A stretch of 64,000 nucleotides of DNA from Bradyrhizobium sp. CCBAU 53338 (GCF_015291665.1 NZ_CP030048.1:5890001-5954000); one strand, 5' to 3'. Shown: positions 36,667 to 46,324, numbered from the stretch's first letter. Notes: generated from the letters alone by a model not told the origin. Translations and numbers: made by a program.

Positions 36667-37821
36667 ATGCTGTTGTACTGCAAGACACTGATCTCAGAGC
36701 TGCGCAAGAAGAAGCGCGGCGCTGCTCGACTGTGGTTCATCGGCCCGATGCCACCTCCCCTGCACGGGCAATCCGTCTACAACACGGCGCTGTTGGAATT
36801 CTTGCGCCCCTATCGCGTGCCGACGTGCCTGCCGCTGGGCGGAACCAGATCAGAGAAAATTGCTGGCGCGCTGCTGCTGCCGTTGATCATACTGCTCTTC
36901 GCCCGGCGCGAAGACGACGTCTATACATCGCCGCCCGGCCAGGGTGGCGTCTGGGCATTTCTGCTCACGGTCGCAGCACTGCGCCTTCGCCATCTCGACC
37001 ACTACGTACATCACCATTCCTTTCGGCCGATCAATCAGTCTCCGGCGCTGTCCGCAAGGCTGCTGGCGGGCGTAGGCAGCAAGTACCAGCACCATATTTT
37101 CCTATCGGAGGGAATGAGAGAACGATATGCGGCGCTTTATCTGAGCGGCCCGCAACAATCTCAGAGCCTTGTGCTCCCCAATTCCTTCCTGTTTTACGAG
37201 CCCTTAGACCGTATGCCCGAACGCTCGGGGCCGGTCACGCTGGGACACCTGAGCGTGATCACCCGCGAGAAGGGCATTGTCTACCTGATGGAGCTTGCCG
37301 ATCGGATGTTTCAGGTTCGAAGCGATTTCCGTTTGGTGCTGGCTGGTCCGGTTCGTGACCCTTCCCTGAAGGACGAGATTCTCGCATTTTGCGCGCGGCA
37401 CCCCGACAAGGCTGCATATCTGGGGCCGGTTTACGGCCCGGACAAAGCAGCCTTCTATCGCTCCATCGACATCTTTGTTCTTCCATCGCGTCTGCTCGAC
37501 GAGGCCGACCCTCTCGTCTTGCTCGAATCCTACAGCAGCGGCTGCGACGTCGTGGCTTCGAGCACCGGCTGCATTCCCGAGCGGATTCGTTCGGGAGACA
37601 GGCTACTGTCCTTCGTTCCGAACGACGACTGCGCCCTGATGGGTCGCATCATCGATCAATGCAACGTGGACAGAGGAGACGTTTCCTCGATGTGCGTGAC
37701 GCACGCCCGGCGCCTCTATGCGGACGCGCGACAGGCAGCCGTCCGATTCTTTGGAGCATTGTCGATCTCGATTCCGGTCAACGCTTTCCCCGACAGATCC
37801 GACAAAGCTCAAAAGTTGTGA
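36667..37821 (+). CDS. Glycosyltransferase (GT-B, family 4-like)
   Basis: The 384-residue protein has LWFIGPMPPPLHGQSVYN at the acceptor side, a donor-side strand VTLGHLSVITREKGIVYLMEL, and an EX7E-type motif in DEADPLVLLESYSSGCDVV, so it is a retaining GT-B transferase. It lacks a signal peptide and is expected at the cytoplasmic face of the membrane. It follows the glycosidase gene by 31 bases in the same direction and is probably co-transcribed with it. Sugar specificity is unknown. Confidence 0.86.
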   Translation: MLLYCKTLISELRKKKRGAARLWFIGPMPPPLHGQSVYNTALLEFLRPYRVPTCLPLGGTRSEKIAGALLLPLIILLFARREDDVYTSPPGQGGVWAFLLTVAALRLRHLDHYVHHHSFRPINQSPALSARLLAGVGSKYQHHIFLSEGMRERYAALYLSGPQQSQSLVLPNSFLFYEPLDRMPERSGPVTLGHLSVITREKGIVYLMELADRMFQVRSDFRLVLAGPVRDPSLKDEILAFCARHPDKAAYLGPVYGPDKAAFYRSIDIFVLPSRLLDEADPLVLLESYSSGCDVVASSTGCIPERIRSGDRLLSFVPNDDCALMGRIIDQCNVDRGDVSSMCVTHARRLYADARQAAVRFFGALSISIPVNAFPDRSDKAQKL

Positions 37822-38141
37822 TCATGTCCCGCGCCCGCCCAATTTGCCCGACGCCGCCGACATGGCACATGCGCGCCAAACCGAAAGCCGATCGTGCAAG
37901 AACGATCTGCATCAAATTCATGCAGAAGATGACACTAAAAGAGACGCCTCGCGACGGCGTTTGTTGCATGGTGTTCCAGGGAATTATGATATGAGCCGTG
38001 ACCTGAAGCCATGGAAGGCAGAGCACTGATGACCGGCATCGCAATTTGCCGGAACGTCAGCATGATGTGCCCATCCACTCTGGATTGTTCCGCCTGGATC
38101 GACGATTTGCCACAGTTCTCACGCCGCAGGATTTTCGCTCA
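37822..38141. other. Intergenic region with a weak terminator-like hairpin
   Basis: The 320 bases between two glycosyltransferase genes contain no supported gene. AGACGCC-tcgcgac-GGCGTTT (37942-37962) can form a 7-bp stem with one G-T pair and is followed by GTTG, a weak terminator candidate. The downstream gene probably has its own promoter here. Confidence 0.4.
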
Positions 38142-38978
38142 ATGAGCTGCCCGAGTAAGCTCCAGGCGGTCATCGTCAACTTCAGAACTCCCCAACTGAC
38201 CATCCGCTGCATACAGTCGATGCTGGAGCATCGCGTGGTGGATCGGGATGGCGTGCTTGTCGTCGACAATTGTTCCGGAGACAATTCGCTCGAGGAAATT
38301 CGCAAGGCTCTACCCGACATCAGGACGATCGCCACCGACCGCAACGGCGGGTTTGGCGCCGGCGTCAATCTGGGCGTGGCGAAGACGACTGCCGACTATC
38401 TTCTGATCCTCAACCCAGACACTTACTTCGAATTCAACAGCGTCGCGGCCGTCGTCGACTACATGGAGCGGCATCCCGAAACCGCGCTGGTCGGGATGGA
38501 TCTCGTCAATCCCGACGGCAGCCGGCAGTATTCGGCTCGCCGCTTCTACTCGGTGTTCGACGTCCTCGCCCGGCGCGTGGACTGGATCGGGTCGATGGTG
38601 CCGCAACGTGGCAAGAAGCATCTGATGATGGACGCCTGGGACACCGGGGAGCCGTTCGACGCGGAATGGGTCATGGGCACCGGGTTTGTCGTCCGACGCT
38701 CCGCATTCGAGCAAATCGAGGGAATGGACGAGAGCTATTTCCTGTACATGGAGGATGTTGATCTCTGTGCCCGCCTCTGGCGCGCGGGACACAAGATCAA
38801 GGGCATGCCGGGAGCCAAGCTGGTGCATGACCATCAGCGGTCAAGCGCCGCCGGTCCTCTTACGTTTGCCGGCCGGACGCACATTCACAGCCTGCTTCTT
38901 TTCAGGTCGCGATTTTCGGTTCCGCTATTCCGGCCACCGGGCGTCGGCAAGATCGTCAAGCGAAAGGCTCAGCATTGA
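38142..38978 (+). CDS. Glycosyltransferase family 2 (rhamnosyltransferase-like)
   Basis: The 278-residue inverting GT-A enzyme begins with AVIVNFRTPQLTIRCI. It has DNCSGDNS, the metal-binding region ILNPDTYF and GTGFVVRRSAFEQIEGMDE followed by the catalytic YMEDVDLCARLWRAG. This subgroup includes WbbL-like enzymes that use dTDP-rhamnose, and the locus encodes a complete rmlABCD set, so rhamnosyl transfer is a fair guess. The ATG at 38142 directly precedes the first strand; the in-frame start at 38046 adds a stretch unlike the family. Confidence 0.9.
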   Translation: MSCPSKLQAVIVNFRTPQLTIRCIQSMLEHRVVDRDGVLVVDNCSGDNSLEEIRKALPDIRTIATDRNGGFGAGVNLGVAKTTADYLLILNPDTYFEFNSVAAVVDYMERHPETALVGMDLVNPDGSRQYSARRFYSVFDVLARRVDWIGSMVPQRGKKHLMMDAWDTGEPFDAEWVMGTGFVVRRSAFEQIEGMDESYFLYMEDVDLCARLWRAGHKIKGMPGAKLVHDHQRSSAAGPLTFAGRTHIHSLLLFRSRFSVPLFRPPGVGKIVKRKAQH

Positions 38979-39025
38979 GTGGTCGGCCTCTTCACGCCGC
39001 CATTTGACCGGGGAAGCGATCCTTC

Positions 39026-40168
39026 ATGACGTCACAACTTCCGCAAAAAGAAGCTCCGGTGCCGCGACAGGGACAGCTTTTGCAGCTGAACTGGATCCGG
39101 GCCGTCGCGGCGCTGCTCGTGGTCGCCTACCACTGCGAAGTGACCATGATCTTGCCGAAATACTTCGGCGTCAGCACGTTTCCGTTGTTCAAGGCCGGCC
39201 ATTCGGGCGTTCAGCTGTTCTTTGTTCTGAGCGGCTTCGTCATCTACCTGGCGCATCATCGCGACTCCGAAGGCAACGGGAGCATGGTCGCCCGCTTCTT
39301 GACGAAGCGATTCCGTCGCATCTATCCATCGCTTTGGATCGTACTCGTTCCCCTGATCGTCCTGTCATTTCTCGGCTTTGCGACGAGGGTGCCGGACAGC
39401 GCCGACGTCGTCTTGTCGCTCCTGATCTTGCCGGTGAAGGAAGAGGTGATCCTGGCTACGGAGTGGACGCTTCGCCACGAAATCCTCTTTTACGCCCTGT
39501 TCGCGTGCTTTCTCTGGAACAGGAAGATCGGGTTCTGGCTTCTGGTGACATGGGGCTTCATCGGCCTCCCCCTCGCCCTGTTCGGCGACAAGGGCTGGCT
39601 GATCGACTTCATCTTCAACAACAATCACGTGCTGTTTCTATGCGGGGTCGGCATCGCATGGCTCTACATACGTGGACATTCTGCCGGTGGCCCCTACTTT
39701 CTCCTCGCAGGGCTGATCGTTTTCGCTGTCACCTTCTACTTCGCGATGTCGAAACAGATTCCTCCAAACGGCGAACTCCTCTTATTTGGGCTCGGCGCAG
39801 CAGGAATTATCCACGGCGCGTGCTCCATGCCGTCCCTCAACCGGAAAATCGCTCCGTTGGAGGAGGCCGGGGCCGCGTCGTACGCGCTCTATCTCATTCA
39901 TTATCCGCTGATCTCGCTGCTTGCGAAGATCGCGGTCAAGCTCAACGCAACGATCGCGGCGCCGCGCGCTCTGTATTTTGTGACCATCATCGCGATCTGT
40001 CAGATGGCGGCCATCGTTTTCCATCGCCTGATTGAAGCCCCTCTGATGAAGGCCGCCTGGATGCAGCGGCTGTTCCTCTCCACCGGGACCACGACGATCG
40101 CGTCGGGCTTTCAAGGCGCATCTCGGGATATTGCCGACCGTAACGTGCCAGCGCCCTCGTCGGACTAG
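39026..40168 (+). CDS. Acyltransferase-3 family membrane O-acyltransferase (second)
   Basis: The 380-residue multi-pass protein has LNWIRAVAALLVVAYHCE with the probable catalytic His, SGVQLFFVLSGFVIYLAHH, RRIYPSLWIVL, and GAASYALYLIHYPL near the end, all standard for the family. About ten membrane segments are predicted. It should acylate the polymer precursor at the inner membrane. The last four bases overlap the end of the convergent glycosyltransferase gene at 40165. Together with the enzyme at 23228 it suggests two different acyl decorations. Confidence 0.92.
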   Translation: MTSQLPQKEAPVPRQGQLLQLNWIRAVAALLVVAYHCEVTMILPKYFGVSTFPLFKAGHSGVQLFFVLSGFVIYLAHHRDSEGNGSMVARFLTKRFRRIYPSLWIVLVPLIVLSFLGFATRVPDSADVVLSLLILPVKEEVILATEWTLRHEILFYALFACFLWNRKIGFWLLVTWGFIGLPLALFGDKGWLIDFIFNNNHVLFLCGVGIAWLYIRGHSAGGPYFLLAGLIVFAVTFYFAMSKQIPPNGELLLFGLGAAGIIHGACSMPSLNRKIAPLEEAGAASYALYLIHYPLISLLAKIAVKLNATIAAPRALYFVTIIAICQMAAIVFHRLIEAPLMKAAWMQRLFLSTGTTTIASGFQGASRDIADRNVPAPSSD

Positions 40169-41238
40169 ATCGAGTTGACCATCGCCAGCGCGGAAGAGAT
40201 CCACGTATACCGCGATCTCTGCGTTGCCTGACGCATGATTTCGGCGTCAGACAGCGCTCCCTTCTCGATCCGCTCCCGCATCAGACGAGCCAGATGTTCG
40301 GGATCAGTCGGGCTGCAATACTCGGCCGCATCTCCGCATACCTCGCGCAACACCGCGATATCCGACACGATCACGGGACACCCGAACACCATGGCCTCCA
40401 GCGGAGGCACGCCAAACCCCTCGTACAGGCTTGGGAAGATCAGCGCGGTTGCATGGCGATACAAGGCCGCCATGGACGCGTCCGAGATATGCCCCGCGGG
40501 GATCACACGATCATCGCCAGTTGCATCGCTGCGGCCGAAAACCCGCTCGTTGGCGGCGCCCACGATCACCAGGGGGTAATCGCTGGGGAGAGATCTTATA
40601 GCCCGGGTGACGAGGTCGATGTTCTTGTTTCGCTTGTTGGAGCCGATCGCCAGAAAATATCGACCCGGCACCAGGTTGAGCCTCTGCAAGATCGCATCGT
40701 CAGCCGGAATGCCTGCAAGATGCTCGGCGCTGTTCGAGCAAACGGCGATGTCGCGGGCCGGAATCTTCAGGACTTCGGAGAGCTCCCGTTGCGAGAAATG
40801 CGACACCGTCATGATGCGCGCGGTGCTGGCGTAAAGCCATCCGAGACAACGGTGAAATTGCCCATAGCTGCGGCTGAAGAACTCGGGATGCCGAAAGACC
40901 TGCGCGTCGTGAAGCACGATATGATGCCGACGATGCAGCACGGGCCCGGAATTGGCGAGGCTGATGAGCGTGCCGCTCCGCGCGGCCGAAGCCAGATCGA
41001 TCTGGTCCCAGGCGTGCCCCGTCCGCTTTCCGATCTTCGCGATGCGGATGTGCTTCAGCGAAAGGCGATCCTCCGCATTCGGCGGCGCAAGGAGCGTCCA
41101 GGTCGCACCAGCGAGGCGCTCAGGCAATTGCTGCCGGTCAATCAGTTGATCGATCGCCTTGACAATCTCCGCGGCAAATCGCTGGACACCGCTGACGGGC
41201 TGCGACAGAAAGCGACCGTTTATGAAAACATCAGGCAT
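40165..41238 (-). CDS. Glycosyltransferase family 4
   Basis: The 357-residue GT-B enzyme has VFINGRFLSQPVSGVQRFA at the N-terminus, as in mannosyl- and rhamnosyltransferases of the WbdA/MtfB kind. It has YFLAIGSNKRNKNIDLV at the donor site and an EX7E motif in YEGFGVPPLEAM. It lies on the minus strand with the methyltransferase and a second GT4 gene, transcribed GT4 (43206), methyltransferase, this gene. The methyltransferase stop is 23 bases upstream of its start. The sugar it transfers is not identifiable. Confidence 0.92.
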   Translation of the reverse strand: MPDVFINGRFLSQPVSGVQRFAAEIVKAIDQLIDRQQLPERLAGATWTLLAPPNAEDRLSLKHIRIAKIGKRTGHAWDQIDLASAARSGTLISLANSGPVLHRRHHIVLHDAQVFRHPEFFSRSYGQFHRCLGWLYASTARIMTVSHFSQRELSEVLKIPARDIAVCSNSAEHLAGIPADDAILQRLNLVPGRYFLAIGSNKRNKNIDLVTRAIRSLPSDYPLVIVGAANERVFGRSDATGDDRVIPAGHISDASMAALYRHATALIFPSLYEGFGVPPLEAMVFGCPVIVSDIAVLREVCGDAAEYCSPTDPEHLARLMRERIEKGALSDAEIMRQATQRSRYTWISSALAMVNSI

Positions 41239-41260
41239 GCGGGTTGTGGCTTCGCAGGGT

Positions 41261-41998
41261 CTACGGCAGCTTCGAGCGGCTCAGAACCATGAGAGACCAT
41301 CCGCCGACGAGCCGGACCGTGGCGTCGGGGGCAGCGAGAAACGCCAGGCGTCGCGGCCATGCAGCCAACCGCTTCTTCCAGGTCTTGTACGACTGATCGA
41401 TCGCCCAGGCCGTGTAGAAAGAGTCGATCGTCTCCAGGCCCGATTCCGCAATCAGGGACAGCGCGCTGTCCCGCGAGAAATAGTGGATATGCCCCAGCGT
41501 GCGACGGGCAGCCGGCAGCACCCAGCCGCGGCCGACTGCTAGGGCGCTCATGTCGAGCGGCACATGGATGACTTGCCAACGCGACATCCTTCCCATCGCC
41601 CGGAGGAATTCGAAAGGATTCTCGACATGTTCCGCCACGTCGATCGCCATCGCCAGATCGAATTGCTTGCCGCTCTGAAACGCATCCTCCATGCTGAAGC
41701 CCAGATTGTCCGACGCTCGTTTGAGGGACAGTTCGTGAGCGTAGGGCGAGACCTCAAAGCCTTCGAATCTCGATTGCTGATATTGCCTGGACAGGATTTC
41801 GACGATTGCACCCGTCCCGCAGCCGATGTCGGCGAGCGTCCGCCACTGGAGGCGGTTGCGATCGAGAATCGTGCGGATATGCGCGGCCTTCCACGGCGCA
41901 TCTTCCTCGTGCCAATCCGGATTGTCGACGGCGTAGTCGTCCTGTCTGTACCGGCTCGTTGCGTCGGGGGCCGGCTGTTCCATCGAGGAAGAATTCAT
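41261..41998 (-). CDS. SAM-dependent methyltransferase (class I)
   Basis: The 245-residue enzyme has the SAM-binding motif I LADIGCGTGAIVE at about residues 54-66, an acidic residue at the end of the second strand (FEGFEVSPYA), DLAMAIDVAEHVENPFEFL and a long C-terminal region with GHIHYFSRDSAL. It resembles the sugar or lipid-linked O-methyltransferases found in polysaccharide loci. Its ATG overlaps the stop of the upstream GT4 gene by four bases, so it is coupled to it. O-methylation of a uronic acid or rhamnose in the polymer is the likely role, by context only. Confidence 0.88.
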   Translation of the reverse strand: MNSSSMEQPAPDATSRYRQDDYAVDNPDWHEEDAPWKAAHIRTILDRNRLQWRTLADIGCGTGAIVEILSRQYQQSRFEGFEVSPYAHELSLKRASDNLGFSMEDAFQSGKQFDLAMAIDVAEHVENPFEFLRAMGRMSRWQVIHVPLDMSALAVGRGWVLPAARRTLGHIHYFSRDSALSLIAESGLETIDSFYTAWAIDQSYKTWKKRLAAWPRRLAFLAAPDATVRLVGGWSLMVLSRSKLP

Positions 41999-43206
41999 GC
42001 AGGCTGCGCCCTCACGCTCTCGTAGAAGGCAACGACCCGCCGCCCCAAAGTGTCCTGATTGAACTCTTGCATGGCCGCGCCGGCGCTGTCCTTGTACGCC
42101 TCGAGGCGCTCCGGATGATCGAGAACGCTTTCGATCGCCGCACCCCAGGCTCTTACATCGCCAGCCTCCACAAGGATACCATTTTTCTCGTGCATCACGA
42201 GTTCAGGTATTCCGCCGGCGTTGCTTCCCATGACGGGAAGGCCCTGTCCGAGCGCTTCGATGATCACTCCTGGCGAGTTTTCGAACCATATGGACGGCAC
42301 GAAAAGGAGGTCGCTTTGAGCCATGCGATTGGCGACTTCCTGCACCGGCACATGCCCTGCGAATTCGATCCAGCGATGATGGCCAAAGCGCCGCTTGAGA
42401 TCGTCTTCGCTAGGGCCCGTGCCCACCAGCGTCAGCATGAACTCGTGGCGTGCCGACAACGGCTCGAGGGCCTCAAGGAGAACGTACAGCCCTTTCGATT
42501 CATGCAGACGTCCGACATACAGGAAACGGACAGTCTTCGATGCACCTTTCTCGACGGTCGGGTGCGGTGATTTATTGGGATTGAGGATATGAGCCTGAGG
42601 CCAGGCCTGAATCGGTTGAAACGCCGCCAGCCTGCGAAGAATCGCGAGCGAAGGCGACACGAATCCCAGCCGCGGGACCGAGCGGAGAAAGGCAAGCTTC
42701 GCTCTCGACGAAAACGCGCAAGGTGGGCATAGGCGCTCGCACTCCCGGCCGGACTTGAACATCGCCATCTTCACGCAAGCGAGGCTGAGGTCGTGAAGCG
42801 TCAAGACGACGGGAATGTTGCGGGCACCTATCACGCGAAGGGTATTCCAGCCGACACCCTGCAGGACGTGAATGTTGACGACATCGGGAACAAATTCGTC
42901 GAGGACCTGGCGCATGACCCGGTCGTTGCGAGGATCAAAATGGTCTTGAAGATGCCAGATTGATTTCTGTAAACCGGCTTTTTGTGCAGCTTCAAACACC
43001 TGATACGGCCGAGGCATGTGAATGCGCCAGACTTTGAGTCCGTCAACGATCGTCCCCCTCACCTCGTCCGTCGGGGACGGTGACGTGGTCAGGATCGCGA
43101 CCTCATGACCGTTCGCATGGAGCCATGCAGCCAGATTGCGCGCGGAAAGTTCAGCTCCACCCTGGATAAAGGGCGGAAAGAAAGCTGAAACGATGAGAAT
43201 TCGCAT
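41995..43206 (-). CDS. Glycosyltransferase family 4 (copy 2 of the duplicated pair)
   Basis: The 403-residue GT-B enzyme is a paralogue of the one at 33989 over its full length: RILIVSAFFPPFIQGGAELS, KSIWHLQDHFDPRND, the Cys-rich CERLCPPC, FLYVGRLHESKG and SIWFENSPGVIIEALGQG. Here the EX7E motif is intact. A Cys cluster between the two domains is known in some GT4 enzymes and may bind a metal. It diverges from the glycosidase gene at 43234, with 27 bases between the starts. It is first in a three-gene minus-strand operon. Confidence 0.93.
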   Translation of the reverse strand: MRILIVSAFFPPFIQGGAELSARNLAAWLHANGHEVAILTTSPSPTDEVRGTIVDGLKVWRIHMPRPYQVFEAAQKAGLQKSIWHLQDHFDPRNDRVMRQVLDEFVPDVVNIHVLQGVGWNTLRVIGARNIPVVLTLHDLSLACVKMAMFKSGRECERLCPPCAFSSRAKLAFLRSVPRLGFVSPSLAILRRLAAFQPIQAWPQAHILNPNKSPHPTVEKGASKTVRFLYVGRLHESKGLYVLLEALEPLSARHEFMLTLVGTGPSEDDLKRRFGHHRWIEFAGHVPVQEVANRMAQSDLLFVPSIWFENSPGVIIEALGQGLPVMGSNAGGIPELVMHEKNGILVEAGDVRAWGAAIESVLDHPERLEAYKDSAGAAMQEFNQDTLGRRVVAFYESVRAQPA

Positions 43207-43233
43207 CTACGTTCGTTACCTGACACAATAGAG

Positions 43234-44610
43234 ATGAAGATGGCCAAAGCGGCAAAAAGAGGGTTGGCACTTGCGATCATCGCAGTAGGCCTGCTCTTCG
43301 GCAAAATCTATGCTGCCAATGAAACGACATCCTTCTCGATTGGCAAGCAGCCGCTGGCCGAACGTCCCGATCGCCCGATCATCGGCGTCGGCGTGCACTT
43401 TGGGATAGGCGGAGAGTATGGCTATTCCCCGCAAAAGTCTGCGCAGATATTGCGCTCCGACGCCTTCGATTCAGTCAGGGACGATCTGGCTTGGAGTCTG
43501 TTTCGGGCCGGGCCGGCGATTGGCGATGCGACAACGCAAGTCGCCCGCGAACCCTTCAAACTGTTCGATTTCCTGGATCAGACCCAGGCAAGGCCGCTGC
43601 TCATTCTAGGTCACCCCAATCCCCTCGTTCCCGACGGCGCACCTCCTCTGAGCGATGTCGGCCGAAAAAACTTCGCCGACTTTGCGGCGAAGGCCGTGCT
43701 GACGACCGCCAAGCGAAATCCGATCTACGAGATCTGGAACGAATGGAATATGAACGCCGTGCAGGGGCGTCCGTTCCTGGTCGGCGAAGGTGATCCGAGC
43801 GATCCGCGCGCGGCGAGCCACTATTCTGCCCTCGCGAAGGAGGCGCTCGCACGGATACGCGCCGTAGCCCCGAAAGCGCAGGTCTTGATCGGCGCGGTCG
43901 GGATGGATCCCGATTGGAAATGGACGATGGCGCTGGTGCGTTCCGGCGCGCTGGAGGGGGCCAGCGGCTTGTCCGTCCACCTCTACAATCATTGCGAGCG
44001 CGATGTGTCCAACCGAACTGCAGAGGCTGCGATCCGACAGATCAGCAACCTCCGCCAATTGCTCGATTCGGCCGGATCGAACATTCCGATCTACGTGACC
44101 GAAGTAGGCTGGCCCACGGCCTCGAAGATGTGTCCGATCTCGACGCAGGCAGCGGCAAACAATATCGCGCAATTCCTGCTCTGGACGGCCGCTACACCTT
44201 GGTTGAAGGGGGCCTGGGTCTACGAAATGAAGGATCAGGGCCCTGATCCGGCCGCCCTGGAGGACAACTTTGGCCTCTACGATTTTGCGTATGCGCCGAA
44301 GCCGGCCGCGTGTTTGACCCGTGAGGCGATCGGCATCATCAAGAGCGCAAGCGCGATGCGGTTCGAGCGCCCCCTCCCCGAATTGTCGGTCATCGAGGCA
44401 ACGACCTCCGCAGGAAAGCGGCTCATTGCCTGGACGTCGCAAGAGAAGATCTCGGCAACCCTCGAATTTCCAGGCGGCACAGAACCGGAATACACCCCAT
44501 TGTGCCAACAGAAGACGACCTCGAGGACGGTACAAATCGGAGCTACGCCCGTCGTCATTACGTTACCGACCACTGCGCCAATCGACCTGAAGGCGAAGAT
44601 CGTTCGTTGA
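43234..44610 (+). CDS. Secreted clan GH-A-like glycosidase (copy 2)
   Basis: The 458-residue precursor has an N-terminal hydrophobic segment (LALAIIAVGLLFGKIYA) as signal peptide. The barrel has Glu170 in YEIWNEWN and Glu290 in YVTEVGWP, the acid/base and nucleophile of retaining clan GH-A enzymes. It aligns by eye with the protein at 35232 (EGDPSDPRAA versus EASDPRAA, SVHLYNHCERDVSNRTAE versus SVHLYNQCARLVSDRTAK). It is probably periplasmic or secreted and acts on a product of this locus. It faces away from its partner GT4 gene rather than following it. Confidence 0.88.
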   Translation: MKMAKAAKRGLALAIIAVGLLFGKIYAANETTSFSIGKQPLAERPDRPIIGVGVHFGIGGEYGYSPQKSAQILRSDAFDSVRDDLAWSLFRAGPAIGDATTQVAREPFKLFDFLDQTQARPLLILGHPNPLVPDGAPPLSDVGRKNFADFAAKAVLTTAKRNPIYEIWNEWNMNAVQGRPFLVGEGDPSDPRAASHYSALAKEALARIRAVAPKAQVLIGAVGMDPDWKWTMALVRSGALEGASGLSVHLYNHCERDVSNRTAEAAIRQISNLRQLLDSAGSNIPIYVTEVGWPTASKMCPISTQAAANNIAQFLLWTAATPWLKGAWVYEMKDQGPDPAALEDNFGLYDFAYAPKPAACLTREAIGIIKSASAMRFERPLPELSVIEATTSAGKRLIAWTSQEKISATLEFPGGTEPEYTPLCQQKTTSRTVQIGATPVVITLPTTAPIDLKAKIVR

Positions 44611-44899
44611 CGTCCTCGTTCCATCATCTCACGTCTCTGGAGACCTGCCACACAGCCAAGCACGCCATCACGACACAATACGGAGCGTCGGGTACGGCCC
44701 GTCGCCCTTCATGGCAGTCCTAAGGGGATGCTTGGCTCGGCGCCCAATAGGCGCTCAAATCAGACGGGGAGGAAACAATGCGCCGCGGGCGTAACGACGC
44801 TCCGCGCTCCAGCACATTGGTGGATCACCTGTCACGCTGGAATGCAGCGGCGCCCATCTCGAGTTGGCCCAACATCGCCAGCGGAGTGAAACGCATCCG
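44611..44899. other. Convergent intergenic region
   Basis: This 289-base gap lies between convergent genes and shows no coding or RNA feature. A short hairpin, GCGCC-CAATA-GGCGC (44740-44754), could terminate transcription from either side but has only five pairs. Confidence 0.35.
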
Positions 44900-46324
44900 T
44901 CAATATGCTTCCTGATGGACCAGCGCCAAGGCAGTCTTGAAGATGATCTTGATATCGAGCCAGATGCTCCAGTTACTGACGTACCAGACATCGTACTCGA
45001 CGCGCTTTTCCATCAAGTCGATGGTCGGCGTTTCACCGCGAAAACCATTGACCTGAGCCCAACCCGTCAGGCCCGGCTTCATATGGTGTCGGTAAACGTA
45101 GTTGCTGATCATCGGATCGTAGTAGTTATCGTGGGCCAGCGCATGCGGCCGCGGCCCGACCAGGGACATCTCACCGCGCAGAACATTCCAGAGCTGCGGC
45201 AGCTCGTCGATGCTGGTCCGGCGCAGCACGCGTCCAACGCGCGTGACCCGGGCGTCGCTCTTGGTCGCCTGCGTGACGGTGTGGCCGTTCTCCGCCACAG
45301 TCATCGAGCGAAACTTCCAGATCTCGAACGGCTTGCCGTTGAACCCACGCCGAGATTGCTTGAAGATGATGTTCCCCATCGAGTCGAGCCTGATCATGAT
45401 CGCGGCCGTCACCAGCAGTGGCGCCAGCAGCAACAGCGCGAACGAGGCGAGACCGATATCGAGGCAACGTTTCTGCGCGCGCTCGAACACGGTCAGCGGC
45501 GCACGTTGAATCTCGATCGCGACAGTTCCACTGACGGGCTGGAATGGGCGCGAGACCAGGTCGGCGATCGGAAAGTCCGGCAAGAGCCGGATCGGTTGCG
45601 GAACCACGCGCAGGTGCTGACTGAGCTTCTGGAGCAGAGGCATTTCATCCCAGTCGATGACCAGGAGATACTCTTCCGCATCTGCGGTCCGCGCCTGCCG
45701 CACCACATCGCGGATCTCGCGGTCCCATCCCGCACCATCCTCGGACGGCTCGAGCACGAAGTGCCGCACGACATTGAAACCGTGTTTGCGGAGATCCTTG
45801 AAGCGGCTCGACGTGAAGTCGAGCGGCTTGAGACTGAGAAGCACGACCTTCCTGTCGACCAGGCGGCCCTTCGCATAGCTCGAGTTCAAGGCGATGCGCC
45901 ACAGCACGCGGAGCCCTCCCAGGGCAACTCCGCCAGTCGCCGCAAACAGCAGCGTAGTGCCCCGCGACAGATCCGCGGAAGATTTGAGCAGGAACGCCTC
46001 GACCGCGAGAATGGTCAGCGAGATGATCCAGATCGCCAACGTCTTGCGGAGCTGCCAGAGCGTATTCAGGAGGCGATGATGATCATAGATGCCCTGAAAA
46101 TACGAGATCATCACGAACACCGCTGCCACGACGAGACCAGCGCCGACGGATGAGTCCTGCTCGGCGACCAGCAGACGATACAGGCCGTTCGCCGCGAAGT
46201 AGCTGAGCAGAAGCGCGAGGAAGTCGCTCGCGATCAGAGCGATCTGGAGAGGTCTTTGGAGAGCGCCGCGGCGGCTCGATACAACCGGATAATAGTTTTC
46301 CGAACCATAAGTCGCTACAGCCAT
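44900..46324 (-). CDS. Polyprenyl-phosphate hexose-1-phosphate transferase (WcaJ-type initiating enzyme)
   Basis: The 474-residue enzyme has four or five N-terminal membrane segments, a Rossmann-like middle (LLVIDWDEMPLL) and a C-terminal bacterial sugar transferase domain. The last includes KRCLDIGLASFALLLLAP, GFNGKPFEIWKFRSM, RTSIDELPQLWNVLRGEMS and VGPRPHA. It starts the repeat unit by moving a hexose-1-phosphate, usually glucose or galactose, onto undecaprenyl phosphate. The ATG at 46324 follows a 345-base regulatory gap. This is the only initiating transferase in the window, which supports one main polymer. Confidence 0.94.
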   Translation of the reverse strand: MAVATYGSENYYPVVSSRRGALQRPLQIALIASDFLALLLSYFAANGLYRLLVAEQDSSVGAGLVVAAVFVMISYFQGIYDHHRLLNTLWQLRKTLAIWIISLTILAVEAFLLKSSADLSRGTTLLFAATGGVALGGLRVLWRIALNSSYAKGRLVDRKVVLLSLKPLDFTSSRFKDLRKHGFNVVRHFVLEPSEDGAGWDREIRDVVRQARTADAEEYLLVIDWDEMPLLQKLSQHLRVVPQPIRLLPDFPIADLVSRPFQPVSGTVAIEIQRAPLTVFERAQKRCLDIGLASFALLLLAPLLVTAAIMIRLDSMGNIIFKQSRRGFNGKPFEIWKFRSMTVAENGHTVTQATKSDARVTRVGRVLRRTSIDELPQLWNVLRGEMSLVGPRPHALAHDNYYDPMISNYVYRHHMKPGLTGWAQVNGFRGETPTIDLMEKRVEYDVWYVSNWSIWLDIKIIFKTALALVHQEAY

